A DNA stretch of 64,000 nucleotides, taken from contig NZ_SAUN01000001.1 in the NCBI RefSeq assembly GCF_004011505.1, positions 4,774,001 through 4,838,000 on the forward strand. The letters run 5' to 3'. The first letter of the stretch is position 1. Each line of letters begins with the position of its first letter. Position numbers and translations under genes: made by a program. This DNA is from Nonomuraea polychroma. GTDB taxonomy: Bacteria; Actinomycetota; Actinomycetes; Streptosporangiales; Streptosporangiaceae. Under the pieces are notes generated by a model. The model was not told the origin of the DNA. It saw only the letters and a program-made list of their open reading frames with translations, and did no database searches. Positions 1-8,994 of this stretch are shown one piece after another.

Positions 1-2
1 TG

Positions 3-290
3 TCTCCGCAGCCCGGCACCGACGTGGAGCGGTGGGCCGGCACGCTGGACTTCGCCTACCGCCAACTAGCCGCCGGACTGTCCGGCGAAGACGACGGCCG
101 CAACGAGTGGGTACGCCTGGCCAGACGATGACGGCAAGGACCACCTGGTGCTCACCGGCCTGGACCACCTGGATGAGCCCGCCTCCCTGACCACGCTGCG
201 CGCCGACATCGACACCCGCATGCCCATCGTGGACCTGCCCGAAGCGCTGCTGGAGGTGCACTCCTGGACCGGCTGCCTCAATGCAAGGAG
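3..290 (+). pseudogene. Tn3-family transposase remnant (internal fragment)
   Basis: Two overlapping reading frames (3-131, then about 132-290) give a stretch typical of the N-terminal half of Tn3-family TnpA. The second part reads DDGKDHLVLTGLDHLDEP and then VDLPEALLEVHSWTG, which matches the conserved LPE-LLLEV-WTGF motif of Tn3 transposases. The frame changes near 131, where the first part stops. Homology ends abruptly at about 290, just after the WTG motif, where an MFS transporter fragment follows. The start lies off the window. The intact family protein is about 1000 residues, so this is only a small relic. Confidence 0.72.
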
Positions 291-362
291 GAACTCACTG
301 CCCGCTCCCCGGGCGCGGCCGCGTAGCTTGGAGATCGTGACAGCCGGGACCCGGCTCAGCTT

Positions 363-1169
363 GCGGAACAGCATTTCCCATGCCGCCTGGAGCATCGGCG
401 CCGCGCCGGCTCCCTACTCGGCGGTGCCGCCCTCGCCGCCGGACTGCCTCTCACCCAGCACTTCCTGCTCATCACCGCTGTCACTGTGGCCATGGCGCTC
501 ATCACCGGACGCCACCTGCTGCCTGCCCACGCCGACCGCCGCGCACAACCGCCCCGCCCCGCACCGCGGACGGGGTGGTGGACCGGCTGGACCTCTCGCA
601 TCCTTCTCCTCGGGGTGACCGGAGTCCTGGTGTTCGTCATCTCCGGCGTCGTGGGCAGCTGGAGCGGGGTGTTCCTCCACGAGGACCTCGGCGCCCCGCT
701 GAGCACCGCGTTCTTGGGCTACATCTGCTACAGCCTCTGCGAGGCCGGCGCTCGCCTCCTCGGCGACCGCTTCCAGCAACGCCTTGGGCCTTCAATTCTT
801 GTCCGCATCAGCGGCCTGATCGCCGTCACCGGCCTCGTCGTGGTCGTGTTCAGCCGCGTCCCCGGTCCGGCCATCACCGGCTTCGCCATCCTCGGCCTCG
901 GCCTTTCCGTACTGATCCCCATCATTCTCAGCGCGGCCGCCCGCGACGGCGCAGACTCGGACACCTCCAACGCGGCGGCCGCATTGTCCAAGGTCGGCAC
1001 CCTCACCTACAGCGGTCACCTTCTCGGCCCCATGGCGGTCGGCTGGCCCGCCGAGGCGCTCGGGATGCCACGGACCTTCGCCGGCTTGCCGATCCTGCTC
1101 GTCGCAGTCCTCAGCATCGCCGCCAAGAGGTGCTTCCCGTCTCCTCCCGTACGCATCCTCCGAAACTGA
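363..1169 (+). pseudogene. MFS transporter, 5'-truncated and frameshifted
   Basis: The encoded protein is the C-terminal two thirds of a major facilitator superfamily permease closely related to the intact one at 32889-34118. Shared blocks include AAWSIGAA near the start, VVGSWSGVFLHEDLGA, LCEAGARLLGDR and AAALSKVGTLTYSG. Relative to the intact paralogue, one base is missing in the GCCGCGCCGGCTCC stretch around 395-400, which shifts the frame; the readable part continues from 486 to 1169. The first about 130 residues are gone and replaced by the Tn3 remnant. Several membrane helices remain but the protein cannot be a working transporter. Confidence 0.75.
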
Positions 1170-1330
1170 ACCATTCGGCGGGGATGCCTCCGCCGGAAGG
1201 CCTGCCTTGGCGAGAGTTCCTAGTGATCTGGGACACGCGGCGTTCACCACCACGCAGTCGTGGTTCCGCCTGTCCGGCCCGCTGAGGTTTGGCAGGCAAC
1301 CACTGTGGCGGCATTTCAGGCGAGTTCCTA

Positions 1331-2368
1331 TCAGCTGTCCGATTCCCTTTCTAGGGAGAGGGCAATGCTGGATCCGCGTACGACCAGCTCGGTAGCGAGC
1401 TCGATGTGGCGGGACTCGATCTTCTCGCCGGCAGCCAGGCGCAGCGCGGTCCGCAGGGCGACGAGGCCCATCTCCCGCAGCGGCTGGCGTACGGTGGTCA
1501 GCTGGGGCGACGTCATGGAGGCGATTCGGCTGTCGTCGAAGCCCACGACGCTGAGATCTTCGGGAACGCGCAGGCCCCGAGCACTGGCCGCCTGGATGAC
1601 GCCCAGAGCGGACTCGTCGCTGGCCGCGAAGATGGCCGTGGGAGGCGGTTCCAGATCGAGCAGGATGGCTCCCTCTTTCAGCCCGTCGGGATGGCAGTAG
1701 CCCGCGGCGCGAACATATTGAGGTGGTACGGGCACACCCGCCGCCTCCATCGCGGCGCGATAGCCGTACATGCGCGCCTGGTTGGAGGCGGCGGTGGCAG
1801 GGCCGCCGAGGTAGGCGATGCGGCGGTGGCCGAGCGTCAGCAGATGCTGGGTGGCGGCCAGGCCGCCGGCGAAGTTGGTCGAGCCGACGCTGGTCACAAG
1901 GGTGTCGGGGACGTTCAGCGGGTCGATGACGACCACCGGCAGACTGACCCGCGACAGCACGGCGAGCTGGGCGGGTCTCGGCTCCTTGATGAGAGTGATC
2001 ATCGCTCGCCGTCCGGCGGCGACCAGATCGCGAGCCCAAGAGGCGCCGCCGGCCATGCCTGTGGTGGTGGCGACGACAACCGCCACACCGAACTCCGCGC
2101 CGGCTTCGACCGCACCCTTGATGATCTCGCTGGAGTAGGCGCACAGCTCTCCGTCCACCTGCACCTCCACCGGGGCCGACGGCTCCGCCTGCCACCGGCC
2201 TGACGCGGGGGCGACGTAGCCGTGTTCCAGCAGCAGGGACTGCACCAGTGACCGCGTGGCCGGTGCGACGTCGCTGCGGCCGTTGAGCACCTTGGACACC
2301 GTGGACACCGACACGCCGGCCGAGGCGGCGACGGTGGCCAGCGTGGCCCGCCTAGGACTGCGCGGCAT
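1331..2368 (-). CDS. LacI-family transcriptional regulator
   Basis: This 345-residue protein begins MPRSPRRATLATVAASAGVS with a classic N-terminal LacI helix-turn-helix and hinge (VSVSTVSKVLNGRSDVAPATR), followed by a periplasmic-binding-protein-like sensor domain (VVVIDPLNVPD, LGHRRIAYLGGP, AIFAASDESALGVIQAA, DLSVVGFDDSRIASMTSPQLTTVRQP). Length and domain order are normal for the family, which binds operators as a dimer and responds to sugars or related ligands. The ATG at 2368 is preceded by AGGAGG at a good distance; the longer reading frame upstream belongs to the neighbouring oxidase relic. Its target is unknown. The nearest transporter, at 363-1169, is broken, so a lost transporter partner is possible. 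Confidence 0.93.
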   Translation of the reverse strand: MPRSPRRATLATVAASAGVSVSTVSKVLNGRSDVAPATRSLVQSLLLEHGYVAPASGRWQAEPSAPVEVQVDGELCAYSSEIIKGAVEAGAEFGVAVVVATTTGMAGGASWARDLVAAGRRAMITLIKEPRPAQLAVLSRVSLPVVVIDPLNVPDTLVTSVGSTNFAGGLAATQHLLTLGHRRIAYLGGPATAASNQARMYGYRAAMEAAGVPVPPQYVRAAGYCHPDGLKEGAILLDLEPPPTAIFAASDESALGVIQAASARGLRVPEDLSVVGFDDSRIASMTSPQLTTVRQPLREMGLVALRTALRLAAGEKIESRHIELATELVVRGSSIALSLERESDS

Positions 2369-2399
2369 CAATCCTCCTGATCGCCCGTCATCTACCTGA

Positions 2400-3129
2400 G
2401 CAAGCGGGACCAGCTCCGCGCTGACCGAACCCAAGTCTCCACCATGGAGTTGTTCGCCATGCTCTGCCGCGCCGCCGGGGTACCGGTGCCGGACGGGCTG
2501 CGCGTCGCGCAGCTCGACGTCGCCGCGCTTCGGCCTGGCCTCCATGTGCTTCGGGTCGAACGGCCGGCCGTTGATCAGCCAGCCGACGCCGCCGTTCACG
2601 CTGCCGCTGCTGAACTCGAAGTCCCTGGTCACCTTGGCGTGCGCGCCCTGCCCCGCCAGATTCCGCAGCTCGACGTGCTGACCGAGCTTGTAGGCGGGGC
2701 AGTCGACGACCACGTCCGCGCCCCCGCCCGGAGACAGCCTGATCTGCTTCACCGTGCGCGGCGCGCTCAGCAGCCCGCCGTCGCTGCCGATCTGGATCAT
2801 CGGCCCGCCGGTGGCGAGCTCGTAGACGCGCGCGTTGGAGCCGTTGCACAGCCGCAGCCGGTAGCGGGCCCTGGCGACCGCAACTCCGGCCACGACGCCC
2901 CGTTCATCAGGATCACGTCGCCGAGCACGCCGCCCTTGTACCTTCCCGCACCCCCGCCGGTCGCACAGCGCCCGGTACAGCAGCGTGCCGTCGGCTTGGG
3001 CGGCGCCGCCGCGGCGGCCAGAAGCTGCGGCTGCGGGGTGCCGGCCGGCAGCGAGCAGGCCGGGACCCCGGCCACCGCCACCGCGCCGAGGCCCATCAGG
3101 CACAGTACGTCGCGTCCGTTCGGGTTCAT
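2400..3129 (-). pseudogene. multicopper oxidase, degraded
   Basis: The N-terminus (MNPNGRDVLCLMGLGAVAVAGV, from ATG 3129) resembles an export signal. In a shifted frame the middle reads KGG-LGDVILMNGASWPEL and then RYRLRLCNGSNARVYELA, IQIGSDGGLL, RLSPGGGADVVVDCP and GWLINGRPFDPKHMEARP, which are landmarks of the second cupredoxin domain of CotA/bilirubin-oxidase-type enzymes. The first domain with the HWH copper ligands and the C-terminal HCHxxxH region are missing, and at least two frameshifts separate the pieces. The ATG overlaps the stop of the membrane protein at 3126-3515 as ATGA, so both were once one operon. Confidence 0.75.
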
Positions 3130-3515
3130 GCCGCGGGCCGGGCCAGCACCCTGAAGAGCTGTGCGACGCCGCCGCCGAACAGCAGCACGCCGAGCGGCAC
3201 GTGCAGGGTCTTGGCGCCCATCTCCCCGAGGGTCGACGCGACGATCGTGAACACCAGCAGCAACGCGGCCGGGGCGATGAACCGCGCCGACCCGCCGCCG
3301 GGCCTCCAGACCAGGACCGCCACGACCAGGTGCAGCAGCCCGATGACGGCCAGGGCGATCCCGGAGGACATATGCAGGGCCCGGCCGCCGGGCGAGGACA
3401 ACAACATTCCCGCCGTCACCGCCTGGAACAGCAGCGCGACGACGTGCAGCACCACCACGGCCCGGAGCGCCTGCGTGGTCCGCGAAGAGGCGGCGACGTG
3501 CTGGTGTGTGGTCAT
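3126..3515 (-). CDS. small four-helix membrane protein
   Basis: A 129-residue protein with four predicted membrane segments (about residues 15-38, 47-71, 78-98, 104-123). Histidines sit at or in helices one, two and four (VLHVVALL, ALHMSSG, LHVPLGV), a pattern seen in haem-binding or quinone-linked membrane subunits, though no family was recognised with certainty. The ATG at 3515 has AGGAGA just upstream. Its stop codon overlaps the start of the decayed multicopper oxidase by ATGA, which suggests it served as a membrane partner for that oxidase. The upstream reading frame (to 3788) has no convincing start or family. Confidence 0.62.
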   Translation of the reverse strand: MTTHQHVAASSRTTQALRAVVVLHVVALLFQAVTAGMLLSSPGGRALHMSSGIALAVIGLLHLVVAVLVWRPGGGSARFIAPAALLLVFTIVASTLGEMGAKTLHVPLGVLLFGGGVAQLFRVLARPAA

Positions 3516-3869
3516 GATCTTTCTCCTGTGTGTTCGGGTGATGAGGGCCTCGGCGCGTACTGTGGCGATGATCGCGCCGAAGACGCAGAGCCATGCCAGG
3601 TCCTCGTCGGTCCTGGAGCCGCGCCAGGCGGCGACGTCGGCAGCGGTCACGCGGTACGGCGCGATCGCGGCGTAGGCGCCGCCGATGCAGGTGCCGGCCG
3701 CCCAGGGGTTCGAGGGGCCCGGCTGGGCCCGCGACCAGGGCGGAGTCAGAAAGCGTTTCCGGCGGCTGCAACCAGCAGCAGGACGCACACCACCGGGGCG
3801 TCAATGTGACGATAGGGCGGCGGAACTGGCCTTTTACGGGCCGTTCGGAGCGGGGCAAGTGCTGGAGCG
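3516..3869. other. intergenic stretch without a recognised gene
   Basis: The minus-strand frame of the membrane protein stays open to 3788 (including VTAADVAAWRGSRTDEDLAW), but it has no family match I recognise and no clear start. It may be the tail of a lost gene. The stretch probably also contains the promoter of the operon at 3126-3515. Confidence 0.3.
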
Positions 3870-4934
3870 CTAGCGCCAGTTGCCGAGCTGTTCGACGTAC
3901 GCCTGCCCCGTGACCGGCTTGCCCCGGTACCGTCCAGCGACGGTGGCCGCACCCTCGTAGACGCCACCGAACGCCTGGACTTCCTGTCCCTGCGGCTCGG
4001 CGACCACGGTGAGACGGGCATCCAGCGCGGGAATGTTCACGGTCCACCGAGTGCCGTACCGCTTCCCGGTGGTCGGGCTGGTCCAGAAGCCGGAGGTGCC
4101 GTCGGCGAGCGGCTTCACCGCGACAATCTCGTGAGTTCCGTCCCGGCGGAGCACAGTGGCGTAGGGAGACTCACCACCCTGGGCGAACAGGTCCCAGAGG
4201 CTGACCCGGTCGCCGTTGGACAGTTGCAGGCTCATCCAGGTCCATTTCTGCAGGGTGTTCCAGTCCCAGGTACCCCACTGGCGGTCCAACCACGACTCGC
4301 CGGTCACCGGGTAGGTACGGTTTTTCACGGTAAGCGTGCCCCGTGTCGCCAGGCTGGGCAGCGAATAGTAGTAGCTCGTGCCGCCGAGAAAGGGCATCAG
4401 CCCGGTCCCGTTGTTGTACATGGCGGGTCCCCGCGCGCTGAGCGTCAGTTTGATTTCGCCGACCGGCAGGGTGGCGTGCAGTTGCATCGCCTGCATCGGC
4501 CCAGACAGCCTCGCCGAGGGCACACGTGCGTCGAGCTCGGTTGTGGAGAAGCTGGCCTGGTCAGGCGAGTAGCGCTGGCTGTGCGTGTAGTACTCGCCGG
4601 TGGTCTTATCCGTGATCCCGATGGAAACCTGCGGCGCCTCTTCGACGTCGTTGATCATGACCTCGTAGCCGAATCGGTGACCGTGGGCGTTGACATGGCC
4701 GACCACGTACCACCATTCCTGGCGTGCGTTCGGATGCGCCGCCTGATCAGCCGGCAGATGCACGAACGTCGGGAAGGCGGGTGCCGCCGCGGCCGCCACC
4801 GCCCTGCCCGTGCCCGCTGCGTCGGGACCGGTCTTGGCCGTCGCCGGGACCGCCGCCGACGTCGCGACGGCCAGCACCGTGCCGAACACCAGGGTGGCGA
4901 TAGCCGCAGTCGATCGACGTTGCAGATTTCGCAT
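3870..4934 (-). CDS. secreted lipocalin-like (CrtC/AttH family) protein
   Basis: The mature part matches the CrtC N-terminal lipocalin fold (carotenoid 1,2-hydratase/AttH-like): HPNARQEWWYVVGHVNAHG, RFGYEVMIND, then the paired signature VTGESWLDRQWGTWDW and WMSLQLSNGDRVSLWDLF. A signal peptide is present (MRNLQRRSTAAIATLVFGTV followed by a hydrophobic stretch ending near ATA), so the protein is probably exported. I chose ATG 4934 because GAGGAA lies about seven bases upstream; ATG 4946 is an in-frame alternative. Family members act on hydrophobic substrates, and true carotenoid hydratase activity is not implied without carotenoid genes nearby. Divergent from the two-component operon at 5263. 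Confidence 0.85.
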   Translation of the reverse strand: MRNLQRRSTAAIATLVFGTVLAVATSAAVPATAKTGPDAAGTGRAVAAAAAPAFPTFVHLPADQAAHPNARQEWWYVVGHVNAHGHRFGYEVMINDVEEAPQVSIGITDKTTGEYYTHSQRYSPDQASFSTTELDARVPSARLSGPMQAMQLHATLPVGEIKLTLSARGPAMYNNGTGLMPFLGGTSYYYSLPSLATRGTLTVKNRTYPVTGESWLDRQWGTWDWNTLQKWTWMSLQLSNGDRVSLWDLFAQGGESPYATVLRRDGTHEIVAVKPLADGTSGFWTSPTTGKRYGTRWTVNIPALDARLTVVAEPQGQEVQAFGGVYEGAATVAGRYRGKPVTGQAYVEQLGNWR

Positions 4935-5156
4935 ACTGTTCCTCATCTCTTCTGACCGGGAGTCCACTGGTCCACGTGGGCAGCGCCCACTGCCGGAATC
5001 TCGCATCGTTCGGATGCCGCCGTCCCGTCGAACCGGAGCGCGGTGGCTCGGCCCATGCCGGTCGATGCGCCGGTGAACGAGCGCCTAGGAGGGTCTGACG
5101 GAATCGATCATCGCGCCGTCGAGGCGGTCGCGGCCTCCGACAGCGGATGGCTACGT

Positions 5157-5174
5157 CTACGCAGTTCTGCGTAG
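5157..5174. promoter_or_regulatory. 18-bp palindrome, candidate response-regulator operator
   Basis: CTACGCAG-TT-CTGCGTAG is a perfect palindrome 89 bases upstream of the histidine kinase start at 5263, in the divergent region between the lipocalin gene and the kinase (4935-5262, otherwise without a gene). Position and symmetry fit a dimeric NarL/DesR-type regulator such as the one encoded at 6504-7202; autoregulation is inference. Confidence 0.5.
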
Positions 5175-5262
5175 CCGACCCGGACCCTCATACGCCCGTC
5201 GTCGTAGGCGGTCGCGCCTCTGGGGGGAGTGTTCTCGCGCGCGGGAACCTTAGGATCGCGGC

Positions 5263-6507
5263 ATGGAACACCGCGCCGTGTCATTACGCCTGCCGGTGCT
5301 GGCGCAGGACGTGTTGCTCGCGCTCTTCATCACCGTGATTCACGTGGAGGGCAGCGTGGCCCGCGGTGCCGGCGAGGTGGGGTCGCGGCCCCTGACCGAC
5401 TTCGGATACCTGGGATACGTCCTGCTGATCGTGAGTGGTGTGGTCGTTGCCGCCCGTCGCCGGTGGCCGGTGCCGGTGTTCGGCACCACGGCGCTCGCCA
5501 GCTTGGTGTACTACGGCCTGGACTTTCCGAACGGGTCTGGCTGGCTCGGGCTTTTCGTCGCCCTGTACACCCTCGCCGCGTACGGTGACGGGCGCCGGTC
5601 GCTGGTGACAGCCGGCGTGGGCACCGCAGTCCTCGCTATCGGATGGCTCGTCGCCGCGGCCGACATCGAGCCACGCGACGCCATCGGCTGGGTGTTCTTC
5701 CGGATCGGTGCGTCGGTCATGAGCGCGGCCCTTGGTGAGTCCGTCCGGTCCCGACGGGTCATCGCGGCCGAAGCTCAGGAGCGCGCGGAGTTGGCTGAAC
5801 GGACTCGCGAGGAGGAAGCGCGGGCGCGGGTCGACGCCGAACGGCTCCGGATCGCTCGCGAGGTCCACGACACGGTCGCTCACGCCATAGCGATCATCAA
5901 CGTCCAGTCCGGTGTCACCGCACACGTGCTCGACAAACGGCCGGAAGTGGCGCGCGAGGCGCTGCAAGCCATCGAGCAGACCAGTTCCCGGGCGCTGCGA
6001 GAGATGCGGGCCATCCTCGGGGTCCTCCGTGACGACGGCAACGGGCGCGTGCCGTACCCCGGGCTGGAGCAGATCGACGAGCTGACCGCCAAGGCACGCG
6101 AGGCCGGACTCGATATCAAGCTCGAGGCGACCTCGGCCGCGGCGCCGTTGCCGAGCGCGGTGGAAAGCGCTGCCTACCGAATCCTGCAAGAATCGATCAC
6201 CAACGTGATCCGCCACGTCGGCCCGACTCGGGTGACGGTGGTGCTGAACCCCGGGTTCGAAGTCTTGGAGATCCGCGTGACCGATGAGGGCCGCCGTGCC
6301 GCCCCAGGCGATGACCCTGCTGACCAGCACTTGTCGGCCCAGCATCCGACCAGCACCGGCAGCTCAGCCAAGCCCAGCCGCGGGATCCTCGGCATGCGCG
6401 AGCGCTGTCAACTGCTGGGCGGCGAACTCGACGCCGGGCCGCTTCCGGGCGGCGGGTTCCAAGTCAAGGCACGACTGCCCCTCGCACCGACCGGGTCGCG
6501 CCTATGA
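5263..6507 (+). CDS. DesK/NarX-type sensor histidine kinase
   Basis: A 414-residue membrane kinase. About five to six N-terminal hydrophobic segments (residues about 10-165) are followed by a coiled linker rich in Glu and Arg and a HisKA_3 dimerisation domain with the phospho-acceptor His near residue 202 (AREVHDTVAHAIAIINVQSG). The HATPase domain has an N-box (YRILQESITNVIRH) and a late G-box (GILGMRERCQLLGGEL). It autophosphorylates and passes phosphate to the regulator encoded directly downstream, whose ATG overlaps this stop as ATGA. The signal is unknown; this subfamily often senses membrane or cell-envelope state. Confidence 0.92.
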   Translation: MEHRAVSLRLPVLAQDVLLALFITVIHVEGSVARGAGEVGSRPLTDFGYLGYVLLIVSGVVVAARRRWPVPVFGTTALASLVYYGLDFPNGSGWLGLFVALYTLAAYGDGRRSLVTAGVGTAVLAIGWLVAAADIEPRDAIGWVFFRIGASVMSAALGESVRSRRVIAAEAQERAELAERTREEEARARVDAERLRIAREVHDTVAHAIAIINVQSGVTAHVLDKRPEVAREALQAIEQTSSRALREMRAILGVLRDDGNGRVPYPGLEQIDELTAKAREAGLDIKLEATSAAAPLPSAVESAAYRILQESITNVIRHVGPTRVTVVLNPGFEVLEIRVTDEGRRAAPGDDPADQHLSAQHPTSTGSSAKPSRGILGMRERCQLLGGELDAGPLPGGGFQVKARLPLAPTGSRL

Positions 6508-7202
6508 ACACAGCGGCCGCGTCACCGTCAACCAACCCTCCGATCAAGGTGCTGCTCGCCGACGATGAGGGGCTCGTCCGATCCGGGTTCAAGGTCCTGC
6601 TCGACCTCGAGGACGACATCGCGGTGGTTGGAGAGGCCACCAACGGCGCCGACGCCGTCGAGCAGGCCCGGGCCACCCGCCCTGACGTCGTCCTCATGGA
6701 CATCCGCATGCCAAAGCTGGACGGGATTCAAGCCACCGCCCAGATCGCCGAGACGCACGGGTTGGAGCAGGTCCGAGTCCTCATCCTCACCACCTACGAC
6801 ACAGACGAGTACGTCTTCGAAGCATTGCAAGCCGGTGCCAGCGGCTTCCTGCTCAAAGACGCCGGACCGGCCGAACTCTTGCATGCCATCCGGGTGGTCG
6901 CTGCCGGGGACGCGCTGCTCGCGCCACGGATCACCCGACGCCTCATCGGCCAGTTCACTGCGCATCGTAAAGCTGCCCAGGCCGCGGAGGACCGGCTCGC
7001 GGTGCTGACCGAGCGCGAGCGTGAAGTGCTGGCCCTGGTGGGACAGGGCCTGAGCAACAATGAGATCGGTACGGCGCTGTCTCTCAGCCCAGCCACCGCG
7101 CGCACCCATGTCAGCCACGCGATGGCGAAACTGGGAGCGCGCGACCGTGCCCAACTGGTCGTCATCGCTTACCGAACAGGACTGGTCAGCCCTCACCCAT
7201 GA
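6504..7202 (+). CDS. NarL/LuxR-family response regulator
   Basis: A 232-residue two-domain regulator. The receiver domain carries the acidic pair in VLLADDEG, the phospho-acceptor Asp near residue 66 (DVVLMDIRMPKLDG), the conserved Thr in LILTTYDTDEYVF and Lys in GFLLKDAGP. The C-terminal LuxR helix-turn-helix is complete (LTEREREVLALVGQGLSNNE, SPATARTHVSHAMAKLGARD). Translation is coupled to the kinase by the ATGA overlap. An IS21 element starts 50 bp after its stop, so any downstream target gene may have been displaced. Confidence 0.93.
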   Translation: MNTAAASPSTNPPIKVLLADDEGLVRSGFKVLLDLEDDIAVVGEATNGADAVEQARATRPDVVLMDIRMPKLDGIQATAQIAETHGLEQVRVLILTTYDTDEYVFEALQAGASGFLLKDAGPAELLHAIRVVAAGDALLAPRITRRLIGQFTAHRKAAQAAEDRLAVLTEREREVLALVGQGLSNNEIGTALSLSPATARTHVSHAMAKLGARDRAQLVVIAYRTGLVSPHP

Positions 7203-7429
7203 ACGCGTAGCGCGCTACAACACAACGTGGATGGATCAGCGAGGCCAGTGCGCACTGCCGACGGCCATGGAAGACTCCTGGTGGGCGGCCAGTTGAGTCC
7301 CGGCTGATGGCCACGAGAATTCCCGGTGGATGGCCTCGGGTGTCCTGATCTTCGCCTGTCCCCTTGGAGACCTCTCCAGTCCGGTTTGCTGATGTTTGCC
7401 GCATTTCGCAAGCCGACCGAAGAGGTCCC

Positions 7430-8929
7430 GTGACAAAGTCTGACAGAGAGATCATGAAGATCTTTGAGGCGTACGACCTGACCAAGACCGTCCACTCCGC
7501 CGCGCAACTGTCCGGCGCGGACCCCAAGACCGTCAAACGCTACGTCGAACTGCGCCAGCTGGGCCTCAACCCGTATGAGCGGGCGGCCCGGCCGAAGCTG
7601 ATCGACCCGTTCCTGGAGAAGATCGAAGAATGGGTGGAGGCGTCGAAGGCGAAGATCCGCGCTGATGTCGCCCACGACAAGCTGGTCGCGATGGGATATC
7701 GGGGCAGCCCCCGCTCCACCCGGCGGGCGGTCAACGCCGCCAAGGCTGCGTGGCGGGCCGGGCGGCGGCGCACCTACCGGCCGTGGATCCCCGAGCCGGG
7801 CATGTGGCTGCAGTTCGACTGGGGCGAAGGCCCGCGGGTCGGCGGGAGACGCACCTGGCTGTGGTGCGCTTGGCTGGCCTGGTCGAAGTTTCGGGTAGTG
7901 ATCCCGGTCTGGGACTGCACGCTCGGCACGTTGGTGTCGTGCCTTGATTCGACGCTGCGGCGGATCGGCGGCGCCCCCACCTACGTCCTCACCGACAACG
8001 CCAAGACGGTGACCAGCGACCACGTCGCCGGGATCGCGGTGCGGCATCCGCAGATCGTCGCCGCGGGCCGGTATTACGGCTGCACGGTGGAGACCTGCGT
8101 GCCTTACGATCCTGAATCCAAGGGCGGGGTGGAGGCCACCGTCCGCCTGGCCAAGGCGGATCTGGTACCCACCGAGGCCAACCTCCGCAGCGAGTACGGC
8201 AGTTTCGCCGAGCTGGCCGAACAATGCCGGACCTGGTGCGAGAAGATCAACGCCCGCCGGCATCGCGGCAGCGGCCAGGTCCCCGCCGAGCAGCTGTTGA
8301 TCGAGCAGCAGGCGTTGCACGTGCTGCCGGCCGAGCCGTTCGCGCTGGCGCTGGGCGAGCAGCGGATCGTCTATGACGACCAGACCATCAGCTTCGCCTC
8401 GGTGCGCTACTCCACCCCACCCGGACACATCGACACCAAGGTCTGGGTGCGTGTGGTCGGCGAGGAACTCGTCATCACCGCCCGGGCCGTCGGCGGGGAG
8501 CTGGCCGAGATCGCCCGCCATCGAGTGTCTGTCCCGGGTAACCCGCAGATCCTCACCCAGCACTACCCGCACCATCCCAATGGGCGCAGTGTCCACCAGC
8601 CGAAACCGCGGCCGCGCAGCGAGGCGGAGGTCGCGTTCCTGGGCATCGGGCCGGGCGCCAAGCGGTGGCTGACCGAGGCCGGACCAGCCGGAGCCGTGCG
8701 CATCCGCGCCAAGATGGCACGCGCCGTCGAACTGGCCGCGGTGCTCGGCGCTGAGCGTGTCGATGAGGCACTCGGCCTGGCCGCGATCGCCGGCCGCTTC
8801 GCCGACGACGACCTGCCCGCCATCGTCGACCATCTGAGCGACCACCGGGCCGTTGGCGAACTCGTGCGCGCCGATGAGACGCATTCGGCTCAGCCCGGCA
8901 CCGCCTCCTGGCAGGCCCTGGGCCAGTGA
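7430..8929 (+). CDS. istA: IS21 transposase IstA
   Basis: A 499-residue transposase from the GTG at 7430, which follows GAAGAGG; the frame is open back to 7364. An N-terminal helix-turn-helix (EAYDLTKTVHSAAQLSGADP) precedes an RNaseH-like rve catalytic core with WLQFDWGEGP, YVLTDNAKTVTSDH and the ESKGGVEATVRLAK block that holds the catalytic Glu. The C-terminal region follows family pattern. No internal stop is seen, so the gene looks intact. It acts with IstB, encoded 65 bp downstream. Confidence 0.93.
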   Translation: MTKSDREIMKIFEAYDLTKTVHSAAQLSGADPKTVKRYVELRQLGLNPYERAARPKLIDPFLEKIEEWVEASKAKIRADVAHDKLVAMGYRGSPRSTRRAVNAAKAAWRAGRRRTYRPWIPEPGMWLQFDWGEGPRVGGRRTWLWCAWLAWSKFRVVIPVWDCTLGTLVSCLDSTLRRIGGAPTYVLTDNAKTVTSDHVAGIAVRHPQIVAAGRYYGCTVETCVPYDPESKGGVEATVRLAKADLVPTEANLRSEYGSFAELAEQCRTWCEKINARRHRGSGQVPAEQLLIEQQALHVLPAEPFALALGEQRIVYDDQTISFASVRYSTPPGHIDTKVWVRVVGEELVITARAVGGELAEIARHRVSVPGNPQILTQHYPHHPNGRSVHQPKPRPRSEAEVAFLGIGPGAKRWLTEAGPAGAVRIRAKMARAVELAAVLGAERVDEALGLAAIAGRFADDDLPAIVDHLSDHRAVGELVRADETHSAQPGTASWQALGQ

Positions 8930-8994
8930 CCACCCCACCACCCGCCCGGCCTGCGCGGCCGGGCGGGCGCCCACGATGAGGAGAACCCCACCCC

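Noticed and set aside
792..2195. Long minus-strand ORF of 467 codons
   Set aside because: It is out of frame with the LacI gene and runs across the MFS remnant on the opposite strand. The composition is Arg/Pro-rich, as expected of a shadow in GC-rich DNA.
1331..3103. Single 590-residue protein joining oxidase and LacI
   Set aside because: The frame happens to stay open, but LacI has its own AGGAGG and ATG at 2368 and the oxidase part lacks both ends; a fusion is not credible.
5284..6345. Antisense gene to the DesK-type kinase
   Set aside because: A shadow frame with no ribosome site and no family.
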